From: Bimastos eiseni
Lineage: Eukaryota; Annelida; Clitellata; Crassiclitellata; Lumbricidae
Assembly (NCBI GenBank): GCA_959347315.1
Contig: OY365818.1
Coordinates: forward strand, 555,228 to 619,227
DNA length: 64,000 nucleotides
Direction of reading: 5' to 3'
The position numbers and the translations under genes were made by a program. Of the stretch, positions 24,931 through 35,892 are shown in pieces. The first letter of the stretch is position 1, and every line of letters begins with the position of its first letter. Under the pieces are notes generated by a model. The model made no database searches. It was not told the DNA's origin and saw nothing but the letters and a program-made list of their open reading frames with translations.

Positions 24931-25559
24931 AAAGTTTTATATCCAAATTGCAGAGTTTATGTACAAATACTATTTTTATTTTTTCGTTATTGGAAAAGGT
25001 GTCCGTTCCGCCAGAAAAAAACACTTGTTGTAAGTACTTAATTAGTTGATTTCACATAATTATAAAAAAATATCGAATATGGAGCTTTTGATATATCACA
25101 GGCGCCATTTAACGTGAATGGCAGTCGAGATAAATAGATTATCTTTGGACATAATTAATATCCTAAAATAATGCAAATATAATTTATCAGCAACATAATT
25201 ATGGTAGATTGCCACGATAAGTGCTGTGTGGACTGAGTTTGCCCGGTGCATTCAAGTTGGACAGGCAAAGGTCGCAAAGATAGGCATGGGCGAGACCCAG
25301 CAAGGCTCGCCAGATCAAAGTATCATGCGCTACGAAATTCGTTGCTGGAGGAGGAACCAGCGGAGCACATTCGGCATGTAGCTTGAGACGTAATTCTAAG
25401 AGGACAAGATATCGAGTTTAACAAAGCGATACATTGTACTATGCAATCATAAAGAACGAGCTGATGGGACATAACAGAACATAATTGCTCATTTTCATTA
25501 GCATGAGAACCCTCTACATATTTAAGCTCATTACAGTCAGTTTCTTATTATCCATTGTT
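24931..25559. other. Spacer between D and F
   Basis: No gene. ACAAAGCGAT-CATTGTA near 25421 matches about 35708 downstream of H and marks one edge of the F/H segmental duplication. Confidence 0.5.
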
Positions 25560-28345
25560 TCATTGGGTGCTTTTGATCATCATTCTCAGTGCTCGAAGAT
25601 TGCCACCCGACTGCCAGACATTCGATTCAGACCATTTGAAGTGTTCGCCACCGTATGGGCAGGTAAGGCAGCACGCTTTACAATAGTTGAACCACCATCC
25701 CCCATGATACCGCTTGGCGCAGTTGTGTGAAATAGGTTTATGAGGACCGTTGTCGTTGTTGTTATCCCAGGTGGAGAATTTCATTCCATCATGGCACCAA
25801 GATTCTCCCACAGCAGCTTTTGTCATCGAATCGCCGGCATTTCCGCTGAATCCTGAGAGATGAAGGGTGTATTTGTTGACCTCCGAATCAAGAGAAAAAG
25901 TGGAGTAATCAGCGTTGAACCATCTTCCACTCGAGGCAAGTTGTCCCTGGACAAAATAACAACCAAACACCGATTCTAATATTCTATGGCAAGTCATCTA
26001 AAACCACATTCAATTAGCTCACATCTGTACAAAGTAACACGTGAGTTACTTACCCTGGAGTCAACTAATATTTCACACTTACTCGATCACTCTAACCCCC
26101 CCCCCCCCACATCAACCGCCCTCTCCGTGTGCTGGCCTAATCTTACAGTCTCTTGTGTAAGGCTGTGCTCGTAAGTTTTGCTTCATCGCTGATTCTCATT
26201 GCCGATGCATCTCGCCAACTGCGTCGTTTTTCGTCGTTTCAAACTGCGCTAGGACCCTACGAATTGGTGGCGTACAAACATGACTAGTTTGAAAAGGACC
26301 ATTAATAGGCCTAAGCATGTCAACTGACTTAATCAATGGACAACATAGTTTTTGTTTCCTGAAAAAATGTGGGTGTTCCTTGTGGAGTTTTGGCTGTGAT
26401 CACGAAAATGACATTGACATTTTCCTATCAAGTACAGTTTCTCTGGAATCTTCTATATTTTTGGAATATTTCTGTTTATGGATTGGTGCTCCTCAGCGGA
26501 AGTCAGAGGAATACCTACAAATTGTGCACAATGTTACATTTTGCCAGATTCAAATTCACCGAAACACAGCTAGATTCAGCTAGATTCCCTCCTCTTTACT
26601 TCTCTGTCCGCTCAAATTCTAAACACCATAAACTGCAAAAGTCTGACACTGTTTCTGTGGCCCATTCCGACCATTCCTGACCATCGACTATTAAATGTTC
26701 GAGTTAGGCGCTCGCCAATAAGTTCATTCCAGTGGCTTGGATTTTTAATTAGGGTTTAATCGATGCATGAATATTGGACATGACATCTAAATACAGTTCT
26801 TTTAACTGAACAGGTATGGGGAACTGCTCTGACTGTCGGGGTAAATTTACCCACAATTGATGAACAAAAACAGTCTTGCAACTCAAAAATGGAACCCAAA
26901 AGAGATCACATGTCCCGTAAGCCACTAATGATGTTTGAATGAATACCGCTCAGCTATGGTGCCTTGCAGTGAGCTTCTTCAGCAATAGATTCTGGTCGAT
27001 ATATACATGAACACACATACGACTAATTTATCCACCCGATAACCATCCATGTAGTGAAGGCTAACTTCTAGCTAGCTATCGGGACACCTTTGCAGTGGTT
27101 ATACATCAAATTAAATTCAAGACAACCAATGACTTATTCACTCTAAGCCGCAAAATTCCGCATTGATGAATCGTGTCTCTAATGAGAATCACAGAGGTCC
27201 AGCATATTCACGAGGGCTTCGTCGAGACATAATAAAGACCAATAAAAATTTTGTCTACTTACGGAACCACTGCGACAATTAAATTAGCTCAATTACCGAA
27301 ACATCTAAATATAGAGGTACCTCTATGCGAAGGACGTAGACATGTTCGACTCTGTTGGTCAGACGATGCACTAATTCATTTCCAAGCCAAAACTCGCCTC
27401 GTCCTATATCTCCAAATCCGTTCTTGTACTCGCTCCAGGTTCGGCTGAAGTTCAAAGATCCGTCAAAACGGTGCATTGTAATTATCCAGTTGTTTGCACT
27501 GGGGAGCAGAACAAACCCATCTTCCAAGTCAATACCAATCTCTAGTGAGTGAGGAACACCTGCACAAGAAAATATTAATCAGTCAATCAATTTTATTCCA
27601 TTTATAACATCAAGCTTACAAAACTGCAACTTGTTGCATGGATAGTTCAAGCATTATTAGTTCGTAAACCCCAGCTCGGTACGTGACATTTTGGCACAGC
27701 CGTTTTGGCGCAGGACGTTTTGGCGCAGCGCCGTTTTAATTTTATTATTTGCGAGTCAGCTAGCAGGTTCTCCCCACAGTTTCGTCCCATAGGCAATCAA
27801 CAGAATGGGACCCATCATTAGCGTTTGTTTTGATCTTATTCAACAATCAAAGTCTGAGTAATAAAATTAAATTGATGACCATCGTCTCATTCGAACACAA
27901 TTGTCTATTGTGGGTAAATGCAAAACTCTTACTAAGGTAGAGCAGACTAGGGGTGATTAATGAGTGCTAGTGTCCTGTACGATTGCCAGTACTCGAATCG
28001 CATTTCATCTTACCAATTTTGAGTCTTGACGAATTCCCTTCTGGGTTTTTCATGGAGATGTCGTGATGTAGGAGAAGCTGGATCGTGACATCAAGACGCC
28101 TCATGGCGCAAGCATGTTGACTTTTCATTTGCTGAAGTAATTCTGACTGAAGCTGACGCATACGTTGAACTTGATCGTTCAAGTTTCGAATTGCCTCAGC
28201 ATTCAACCAAGCCACGTTGCTGTTTGGTATTTCAACATTTGGGCAATCCTGAACAGTCGGTTGCCCTCTCACTGGAAAGACCCATGCTACGCATGATAAA
28301 TATTGCAGCGAGTGTTGCAAAGTAAGAAGCCACGCGAAAACCCAT
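25560..28345 (-). pseudogene. FReD gene F: stalk-type, one frameshift at end of signal peptide
   Basis: Complement of 28014-28345, 27321-27559 and 25560-25946, the recent duplicate of H. ATG at 28345 starts MGFRVASYFATLAAIFIMRS exactly as in H, but one extra base near 28280 (GGGTC against GATC on the minus strand) shifts the frame before PVRGQPTVQDC, so exon 1 is 332 bp against 331 in H. Downstream everything is open: stalk VQRMRQLQSELLQQM, phase-1 ATTG|GTAAGA, FReD exon with RTWSEYKNGFGDIGRGEFWLGNE, last exon with DNNND, NCA and WWFNYCKACCLTC, ending MMIKSTQ. No in-frame ATG was found upstream in the shifted frame. The single indel in an otherwise clean gene makes assembly error or allelic loss as likely as old decay. 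Confidence 0.8.
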
Positions 28346-29325
28346 GGCTACTAAATTTCTACTCTGAACCAAATTGAATCATACAGACAAGGCAACTGAC
28401 TGCTTCTCTTTGACAACAGATGCATCAGGAACAACCATTTTAAAGCGAAACTGAACGAGGCCTTTCTGGCTCACGATAGGCAATGCGCTTGTTGTGCACG
28501 AGTTAATGATCCCATATTAAGATTAAATTTCAAAGCGTCCTTGGCTAAGAGTGCAAATTGAAGCGGGATATGTTTATAATGCGTGAACCATATACTCACA
28601 CTTTAATCCACTCCAGTCGGGTTTTACGAAACGCCACTCAACCGAAACCTTTCTTACTTCCCTCTACAATAAACCTGTTTCTACCATCTATCAACAAGTC
28701 TCCTGTCTCTGCCTCCTCGGTACGTCTGATACCATCGACAACAACATAATTACTCGGAAGACAACCTGCTTGGTAAAGTTAAATTGACAAACTCAGCTCT
28801 GGATAGAGTCCAGTCGTATCTTCCATTCTTTCTCAGTTTAAGCTGTCATCAATGTTTCTATCGCTGAGAACACTTTTGATTCTGACGTTTGACGAAGCAG
28901 TTATAGAAATCATCGCTCTGTCACACGGCGATCAGTGTCCATCATTGCGCATGCGCAATGATGAAGCCACATGAGAGGAAATTTATTTGTTTTTGCTTTG
29001 TGGGCGTCACAGTCATGAGATTCTCTCGAGAAAGAATATTGCAATGCAACGGGACCAACGACTGTTCAAGTGATCCGAGACATTTCAGCCCAATACTATA
29101 ATTGTAGTTACAGACTACAAACCTGTAGCTGTCCAATACCTGACCAATGGTTATTTTTGATGCTCGTGTGTTTTAGTGGAGCATGATTATGAGAGCACGA
29201 TGCAGATGATGGAGTAGGGAGTAGGAGTTTGATGGAACAGTCACACAATACGAACTCAGATTAACCAGGGTAAAAGTAAATGAGATGGACTCGGCCTACA
29301 TAACATAGGGCCACTAATGCAGGCA

Positions 29326-29360
29326 ACAAAACTCCTGGTAGTAACCACGACTTTTAATTA
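29326..29360. promoter_or_regulatory. Conserved upstream element, copy of gene F
   Basis: ACAAAACTCCTGGTAGTA followed by ACCACGACTTTTAATT, about 980 bp upstream of the ATG of F. It is identical across both blocks to the H copy except at the edges. On the minus strand all three copies can encode GYYQEFC, so a lost or alternative coding exon is also possible. Confidence 0.4.
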
Positions 29361-30184
29361 TCGTGTGTTTCGGACGTGTCAGCATAAATTTAAACTTCAA
29401 CGCCATTACAGGATATTTGAGCGGTATGTGGGCCTGTAAATACAATGCAAAATGGATATGAATATATGTGAATGCAATACATCCGTTGCGAAAATGTTGT
29501 TGTAACAAATACCAGCAACTCGATATAGTATCTCTATTGTCACCCACTCAAAGCGATTCCAGGAATAATAGTTCACTAATTTGCGAAGGAAAACAGACGA
29601 TGAAATTAATTAGATGATTATCTGCATAATTGAAGTACCTTCGAGTCATCACATGCCACAGTGAACTAATTAAGGAGCTGCTGGTATCATAACATCATAA
29701 CAGATTACAAAGCTACTTCCTAGTTAAAAAGCATACCTAGTCACTCTGGTCAGACAGCGGCGGCTCTGGAGTTATCCTCCAGAGGATCACAAAGAGGAAC
29801 CTAACAGAGGGGTTAGTTGGATGTCTGGTGTAGTCGAAACTTAAAGTGGACTACAAACTGAAGGTGCCACCGGGGGCCAAAAACCAAACTGGTGGACAAT
29901 TGCCCATCCTAGCCCCCTTATGGAACAGCCACAATAATCGCAGCCTACCTCAATATCGCATTGAAGCCTATAGACAGCCAGCAGTTCGAGTGTCCAATGA
30001 GAAGACTCCTATTTTCATTTGAATGCTGCGGCCGTTGACAACGCCCTCCTCCTTTTGAGGCGTTGGACTGGCACTAGTTGACGCTGTCGGCGTATCTGCA
30101 TTGGCCTGAGTTCCTGTGGAATTCGTTATTATTACGATGCACTTAGATGAAGCTGTCACAGTCGTCGTCAAGCGGTTAATTCAA

Positions 30185-30365
30185 CTGCTCAATAAAGAGA
30201 TATCATATAACCACAACCATAACCAAATGTTTTTTATTATCACCTCAAACAGAGCACATTGATGATAATACATAGCAAAACAGTAGTACACAGAGATGAG
30301 GGATAATAGGGAAAGAAAAGACCTCTAAGGGACCATTAGGTTCCGCTAACAGGGCCTACCATTTC
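30185..30365 (-). mobile_element. LINE family X 3' end, copy 1
   Basis: Minus-strand 3' UTR and tail: TAGCGGAACC (about 30345) and a tail with TTTGGTTATGGTTGTGGTTA. Two more copies with the same order of motifs lie at 33784-34235 and 34560-35110; the first of these shares the tail. No reverse-transcriptase part is seen here. Confidence 0.6.
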
Positions 30366-31089
30366 TTATTTGACATAAAGCGGCAATTTCAGAAAATTCA
30401 ACACACAAATTCATTATCTAAACTAACGCTATCTGTGTACACCTTAATATTTATCGCCTTAGTCGAATTTCGACAGGTCGTCGCTGCTAAGTATTAACGA
30501 TTACGTTTCTTTGCAGAGGGTTCAAAGTCACCAGATGAATTCGACGGTATCATCGATTCAGTTGTGCTGTAAATTTCTGACAGAAAGATTAGATAGGCCT
30601 ACTATTGTCGGCATTTGCTTGGAAATAAAAAACGTTGTCTGAAGTAGAGACATACCAACAATTTGTATCCTCCATTGAATGAGTTTCATAAAGTGAACCC
30701 AATCCCTCGTTTGGTATATTACCCTAAGTGGTTCAATTGACGCGCTACAAAATCGCTCAGACGCACAATTTCACTTCCTTGGTATTTGCCTTATCTAGGA
30801 TTTCTACTGCTTGTGGCTGGAGACATTTGTTGCTTCGTTGTCACGTTTTCATTCGTATCACGAAATCATGTTGTGTCTTGTTGAGATACGGTAGCGATGT
30901 CCATAAGACCGCTCAACATAATCTTTTGCTTAGATATAATTATTATGCTGTTCTGTAGTAAAACTGTGTTAGGACGCAATTGGGCGAAATGAGCCTTAAC
31001 GGATTGTCGGGTGAAAAGATGACATGGCTATACTGAAATAGTTTGAACGAGCGATCAACGAGTCGACCTGTTTCCTGCCCAACTCAACT

Positions 31090-33444
31090 GCCCAGGGCTG
31101 TGAAAATGGAGATTCATCAACCATCATCGTAGCAGAGATGAATGATGAAGCAATTCCTTTTGTTACAACGAATCGATCCAGGTTGTTATTTAGACTACAT
31201 CGTCACATGTTGAGCATTGCCTATTCTCAAACTCTAATCAGATCCCTTTATCTGACTTGCGTTGCCGCCACTAAACTCCCCTTTGAACAGACATAATTTT
31301 ATTGACATCATAATGGATGAAGTCGACTTTTAAAAATTAAGCTTACCTTTTTGAATCTGGAGCCAGTGAAATAAAAAAACATTATTATTATAATATCGAC
31401 GCTTAATGAATACCAAAGCGTTCTTTATCTTATGCAGGATCGTCCGCCCGAAGTTCTCATGTTTAATTGGATCAACCGTTGCCGCCCAAAAGTCCATGGA
31501 TAGTCATAATGTAACGCTTTGGCGGAAACACCAGCTTCGAGCGAAACTGGACCGAATATAGGAATGGATTTGGAGATTTAGGACAAGGCGATTTTGGGGT
31601 CGGAAACGAAGAAGTGCATCTTTTGACCAACGCTGTCGGAATGTTCTACAGCCTTCGCGTAGAGGTACTTCAGAATTCAGACCACTATGTTAAAGTCAGT
31701 AAACGTAATTTATTTTACTTAATCGTTGTAGTATTTCAGTACGCTAACTTCTTGATGATTCTTTACATGCCATCTCTGGACAGCCACTCTGCCCAGATGC
31801 AGTACCTGTGAATATGCTGGCATTATGCGATTAGTTTTGGAGTGACTCTTGTTTAAGGAATTAAAGCTTACGAGTCTCGTTGCCTTTTCATAAAAAAATA
31901 TTTTAAATTTAGATCACATAATCCCAATTTTTGGTAACGGCGAAGGTAAAAGAACTTTGCGTGTTTTACAGGGACAATTGCCTGCTTTTGCTACTACATA
32001 TAGCAACTCTGGGATAAACATATAATATATTTTATTTAGTGAATGACGCCACTGTACGTAGTTAGGATCTTTTTTAACGATTATTCAGTGTCTGCGTGCT
32101 AGAGGACGGCGGCCTAAAATGAGATCCTTGAAAGTGGCCCATAGTCGTCGAGCGCCCACAGCACTGGAAGAAATCTGGCGCTCCCTGTATTCCTTCTCCC
32201 AATAGCGTCGGTGCATGAAACAGACGAAAAGTACCCAGGCATCCAGAACATCAGGTGAGTGCGTATGACGAAAGGCGCGCTCAAAACGACGACGGGGAGA
32301 GTGACATTCTCCATCAAACCAGAGGGAAAGAGGTTGTGACCGAAGTTTAGCTTGATGTCATTAATACGTAAATACTGGTTGCCAACTATTCCGAGAGTAG
32401 AGTATTTAAAAATAGAAATTTAATAAATAACACCTGACTCCCAATAACGAATTGATGAAAAAATCTCAGCATTCTAATTGTTAGATTTAAGCGTTATATA
32501 AAAAAATGTCACATATGTGTTTAACAAGGTAGTGCGGTGATATGAGTCAGGTGATTTGGAAATTTACATATAGCATAACACTTCAGTTATTATGATATCT
32601 ACCTACCAGAAGTTATTATAATTGGTGGAAATTTGACGAAGTTCTGACAAAATAATTTTGCTTGGTTTATTTTGAGACACTGTATATTTTTTATATATAT
32701 ATGTACCTCTTGGCATCGCCTTTGACCCACCATCTGATATATATAATATGTATATATATATCAGATGGTGGGTCAAAGACGGTGCCAAGAGCTTGGTTGT
32801 CCAACTTTTGCTCAAGATTGATGGATATTAATGTATCCAGTTGAAGTGAATGGTCTACAGTAACTGGCGATATATATATATATATATGAGGAGAACTCTA
32901 CAATGATCACAGACGCAATTTATTGATTGTGGTCCAGGCCGGTATACTCCCCCGACATAGACCACCCCTAATATTACAGATGTTCACAAACGGACGTTGT
33001 TTCAACGCCGAATAAGCCATTAAAATTATTATTATTGGAACTAAGGTAAATTCTCACTCACGTGTCACAGGTACAACTGAAGTCTACCGGCAAATGGTAC
33101 TGCGCCGATTACTTCACCTTTTCTATTGGAAATCGGAAGACGACAAATACCGCCTTCGCGTCACACGATACAGTGGAACCGCCGGCGACTCCCTCCCCAA
33201 CATTACCATGCTGGAGACTGATTACCACGGTGGAATGTACTTCTCAACCAAGGATGCAGACAACGACAGATATTCAAACAACTGCGCCGCTACGTACTAT
33301 GCTGGATGGTGGTTCAATTCCCACTTGGCCTTCTGTCTCACTTGTCCCTACAACCACTACTTTATGTGGTACAGTCTGGGTAGCGACGATGCACTTTCAG
33401 CAACTCGGATGATGATCAAACCAAATAAGATAATAATCTTTTGA
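31090..33444 (+). pseudogene. FReD pseudogene E, inverted partner of D
   Basis: Three exon relics on the plus strand. About 31090-31175 keeps QGCENGDSSTIIVAEM from the stalk exon. 31438-31664 is the first FReD exon between TTATGCAG and GAG|GTACTT, with RNWTEYRNGFGDLGQGDF and NEEVHLLTN, but it has in-frame TAA codons before LDQPL and after PWIVIM. 33071-33444 is the last exon after GTGTCACAG, with a small indel near 33125 that shifts the frame between YFTFS and SEDDKYRLRV, then DADND, NCA and FCLTCPYN. The FReD sequence is near-identical to D in its last 250 bp. It is the only plus-strand FReD member here. The intron at 31665-33070 contains a palindromic MITE. Confidence 0.85.
32708..32792. 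mobile_element. Palindromic MITE-like element
   Basis: Inverted arms CTTGGCATCGCCTTTGACCC and GGGTCAAAGACGGTGCCAAG flank a TATA-rich centre, each arm continuing through ACCATCTGATATATA. It has about 85 bp of near-perfect hairpin with no coding capacity and sits in the intron of pseudogene E. Confidence 0.75.
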
Positions 33445-33783
33445 GACGAACGTAAAATCCATGCAGATCTTCGGTATGGGACGACGAATGATGAAAAGAA
33501 CCTAATAAATCAGACGCATACTCTCTCTGTAATGTCTTGAATCAGACATTCAGTTAAATTTAATGACGATTCTCTCTTCGAACCACATATATTCTTATAT
33601 ACACCATCATCACATATTTTACGCCTTCATAGAATTAAACGCTTTTTAAAATCTAACTTTTCATGTTTTTTAAGGAATGTTTCGGCATTTATTTCATCAT
33701 GCCACTCGTAGTTGAACTGAAAAAGAAACCAAATGAAGTCTGTTCGTTTTTGATTTAAAGACGAGTGAAGGAAAGTAAAACTA

Positions 33784-34235
33784 ATAACCATAACCATGAC
33801 CATAACCAAATATTTTTATTGTTCACTGACAATTCATCAGAAAAGTAAGAACATCATGTACAGCAATTATATATACAAACAAACGAATGCCAGCGATCAC
33901 TAGGGATGAAGACAAACCCTAAAGGGACCGTGGTCCCGCTAACAGGGTCACCCATTACGTAGATGATTGATGTTGGTAAAATAGTTCACTCAGTTGCTAT
34001 AAGTTTGTTATGAAAAGAGACTTAACTAGTTAACTAAGAAAAAATCATACAAGATATAAGTAAACAAAATAGCATTCGTCAATCATTATTTACAAATATA
34101 GTTGTTCAGTATCACACTTGAAAATCGATGTGTGCTAAGTTATTTATGTAAACACGCAGTTTACGTTTAAACAAAAAGACGTTGGGAAGACAGCGTAGTT
34201 CTGCCGGAACTCTATTCCATGCATTAGGACCAGAG
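33784..34235 (-). mobile_element. LINE family X 3' end, copy 2
   Basis: On the minus strand AWNRVPAELRCLPNVFLF and KRKLRVYINNL near 34220-34140 form the C-terminal end of a non-LTR reverse transcriptase. A 3' UTR with GTTAGCGGGACCACGGTCCC (about 33945) follows, then a tail repeat GGTTATGGTCATGGTTATGG at 33784-33812. Confidence 0.7.
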
Positions 34236-34559
34236 CATCGAGACGGTTAAGACAATAGAACTAAATAAAGAAAACATATTTACGCCTGACAATTTTACAA
34301 CTGGAGAATATCACCAATGGTGGTCCTTCATTGACACATAGACACAGAGAAGCGAATTTTTATTATCTGTTGATCACTGACACGTAATAATAATCCATCA
34401 CCAGAAATATAACGCCGAGAGGAAGAATGATTTGCCGAGAGGAAGAATGATTTATAAGACAACATTTCAGATGCCCGGTACAGTCTCGAATCCTTTGCCT
34501 AGATCGAATCCTTTCTCTGGAACGCGCCTTCGCCTACTATTTGCTCTGTAATTCTAAAT

Positions 34560-35110
34560 AAGATCAAATCAAACGCTTTATTGTTGACTAATAACATAAA
34601 TAATGCAACTTACAATCAAGTAATCAATAATGCAAGTAACAATAGACTAACAGTAAGCAGTGAACGATGGGAAAACCCCAAAGGAACGAACCGTTCCGCT
34701 AACAGAGGTCGCCCAATTTCATCCAATAATTATGCAACCAATGAGGCAATTCAGAGAAAACCCTTCCGCGATAATATCAATGACAACTAACCAATTGGAA
34801 GAGTTGTCTCTGAATGTCCTCACTGGTTGCTTCCACAATACAGACCAAATCAATTTTAGAAGGTTTGTAAACAACAATAAATAAAGTGCATCTCACACAG
34901 TCTGACCAAATCATTTTAAAGAGTAATATAACAGTTTAGGCCCATAGCACTGATTTTTATGTATTCTGATCAGTCAATAGGTAGACTTTACAGTTAGTTT
35001 TAAACGCGTAGACGCGTTAGTTAAAACAGTTGGCAACATATTCCACAAGATCGGGCCATATATTCTGCCGCTGTGTTGCCTAATTGTCGCGCGAGTGCTA
35101 ATAATTTATG
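34560..35110 (-). mobile_element. LINE family X 3' end, copy 3
   Basis: On the minus strand GRIYGPILWNMLPTVLTNAS and TRLKLTVKSTY (about 35075-34980) correspond to the RT C-terminus. The 3' UTR contains CTGTTAGCGGAACGGTTCG (about 34700), ending near AATAAAGCGTTTGATTTGAT at 34565-34585. It lies head to tail with copy 2. Confidence 0.7.
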
Positions 35111-35184
35111 ATGAATCTTGTTTGAAGAACGAGTGTGGTGAGAATGAGAATTGTAAATTGTATGCATTGAGCGTATGAATGTCT

Positions 35185-35200
35185 GTCCGTCATCATCACC

Positions 35201-35268
<68 letters not shown>

Positions 35269-35300
35269 CATCATCATCACCATCGCCATCATCATCTTTC
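35185..35300. repeat. (CAT)n microsatellite
   Basis: More than 30 CAT units with a few CAC and GCC interruptions. The poly-Met, poly-Ser and poly-His frames over it are artefacts. Confidence 0.97.
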
Positions 35301-35892
35301 AGTGTGTATCAGTGTGTACCGGGAGCTCTTCATTCGGCGAAGTATATCTCTTCATCAACTGGTCAATGACTATGAATATGTGTCCTAGGTCAACAGATGA
35401 TGAAAACTCGTGTCTTGATCTCCACGTGTTGAGGCGAGACCAACAGTGGAGCCACTCTCCAGCTGCCCCCTCCCCCGTTTCATTCACACATATTTTTTTC
35501 TGTAAATCGTTTTATTATCATAAGTACAAGTAACAGTTGAAATACATTTTAAACATTTTTTACTTCACTCGTCCAAAAGTAAACCGATTTGTCACAAGCT
35601 CACCGAATTCGCTTAATAACTGTAATTTATACTTGAGCTATAAATAACTAGAACAAAATGAAGACTATGTGGAAAGTAATTTCTTAGTGGACACGAATTC
35701 GAGTTTAACAAAGCGATGCATTGTATTCAGTCATAAAATGTGTTGATGGCATATCACAGACCAGAGTCGTATATGCAATAGCAGAAGAACCATCTACAGG
35801 TTGAAACTCCGCTAGACAACATCCATACAATGAGTCTCGGACCATCCATTTATTCATTCCTTGAAAAACCAATTAATCAATACATTGATTAA
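35301..35892. other. Spacer downstream of H
   Basis: No gene. A minus-strand AATAAA for H is at 35849-35854, about 40 bp past its stop. Confidence 0.5.

Larger units (their letters stand above)
28346..31089. other. Spacer upstream of F
   Basis: 28346-28540 is almost identical to the flank of H (38600-38780). 29326-29400 and 29590-29740 also match H upstream sequence (38982-39050 and 40030-40170). 29740-30170 is G+C-richer and unidentified. 30185-30365 holds a LINE 3' end. No gene supported. Confidence 0.5.

Noticed and set aside
25255..25410. GKGRK-like basic stretch suggesting a histone H2A relic
   Set aside because: Only a handful of residues align and the order does not follow H2A; chance is more likely.
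35098..35388. Poly-Met, poly-Ser and poly-His frames
   Set aside because: All are readings of the (CAT)n repeat.
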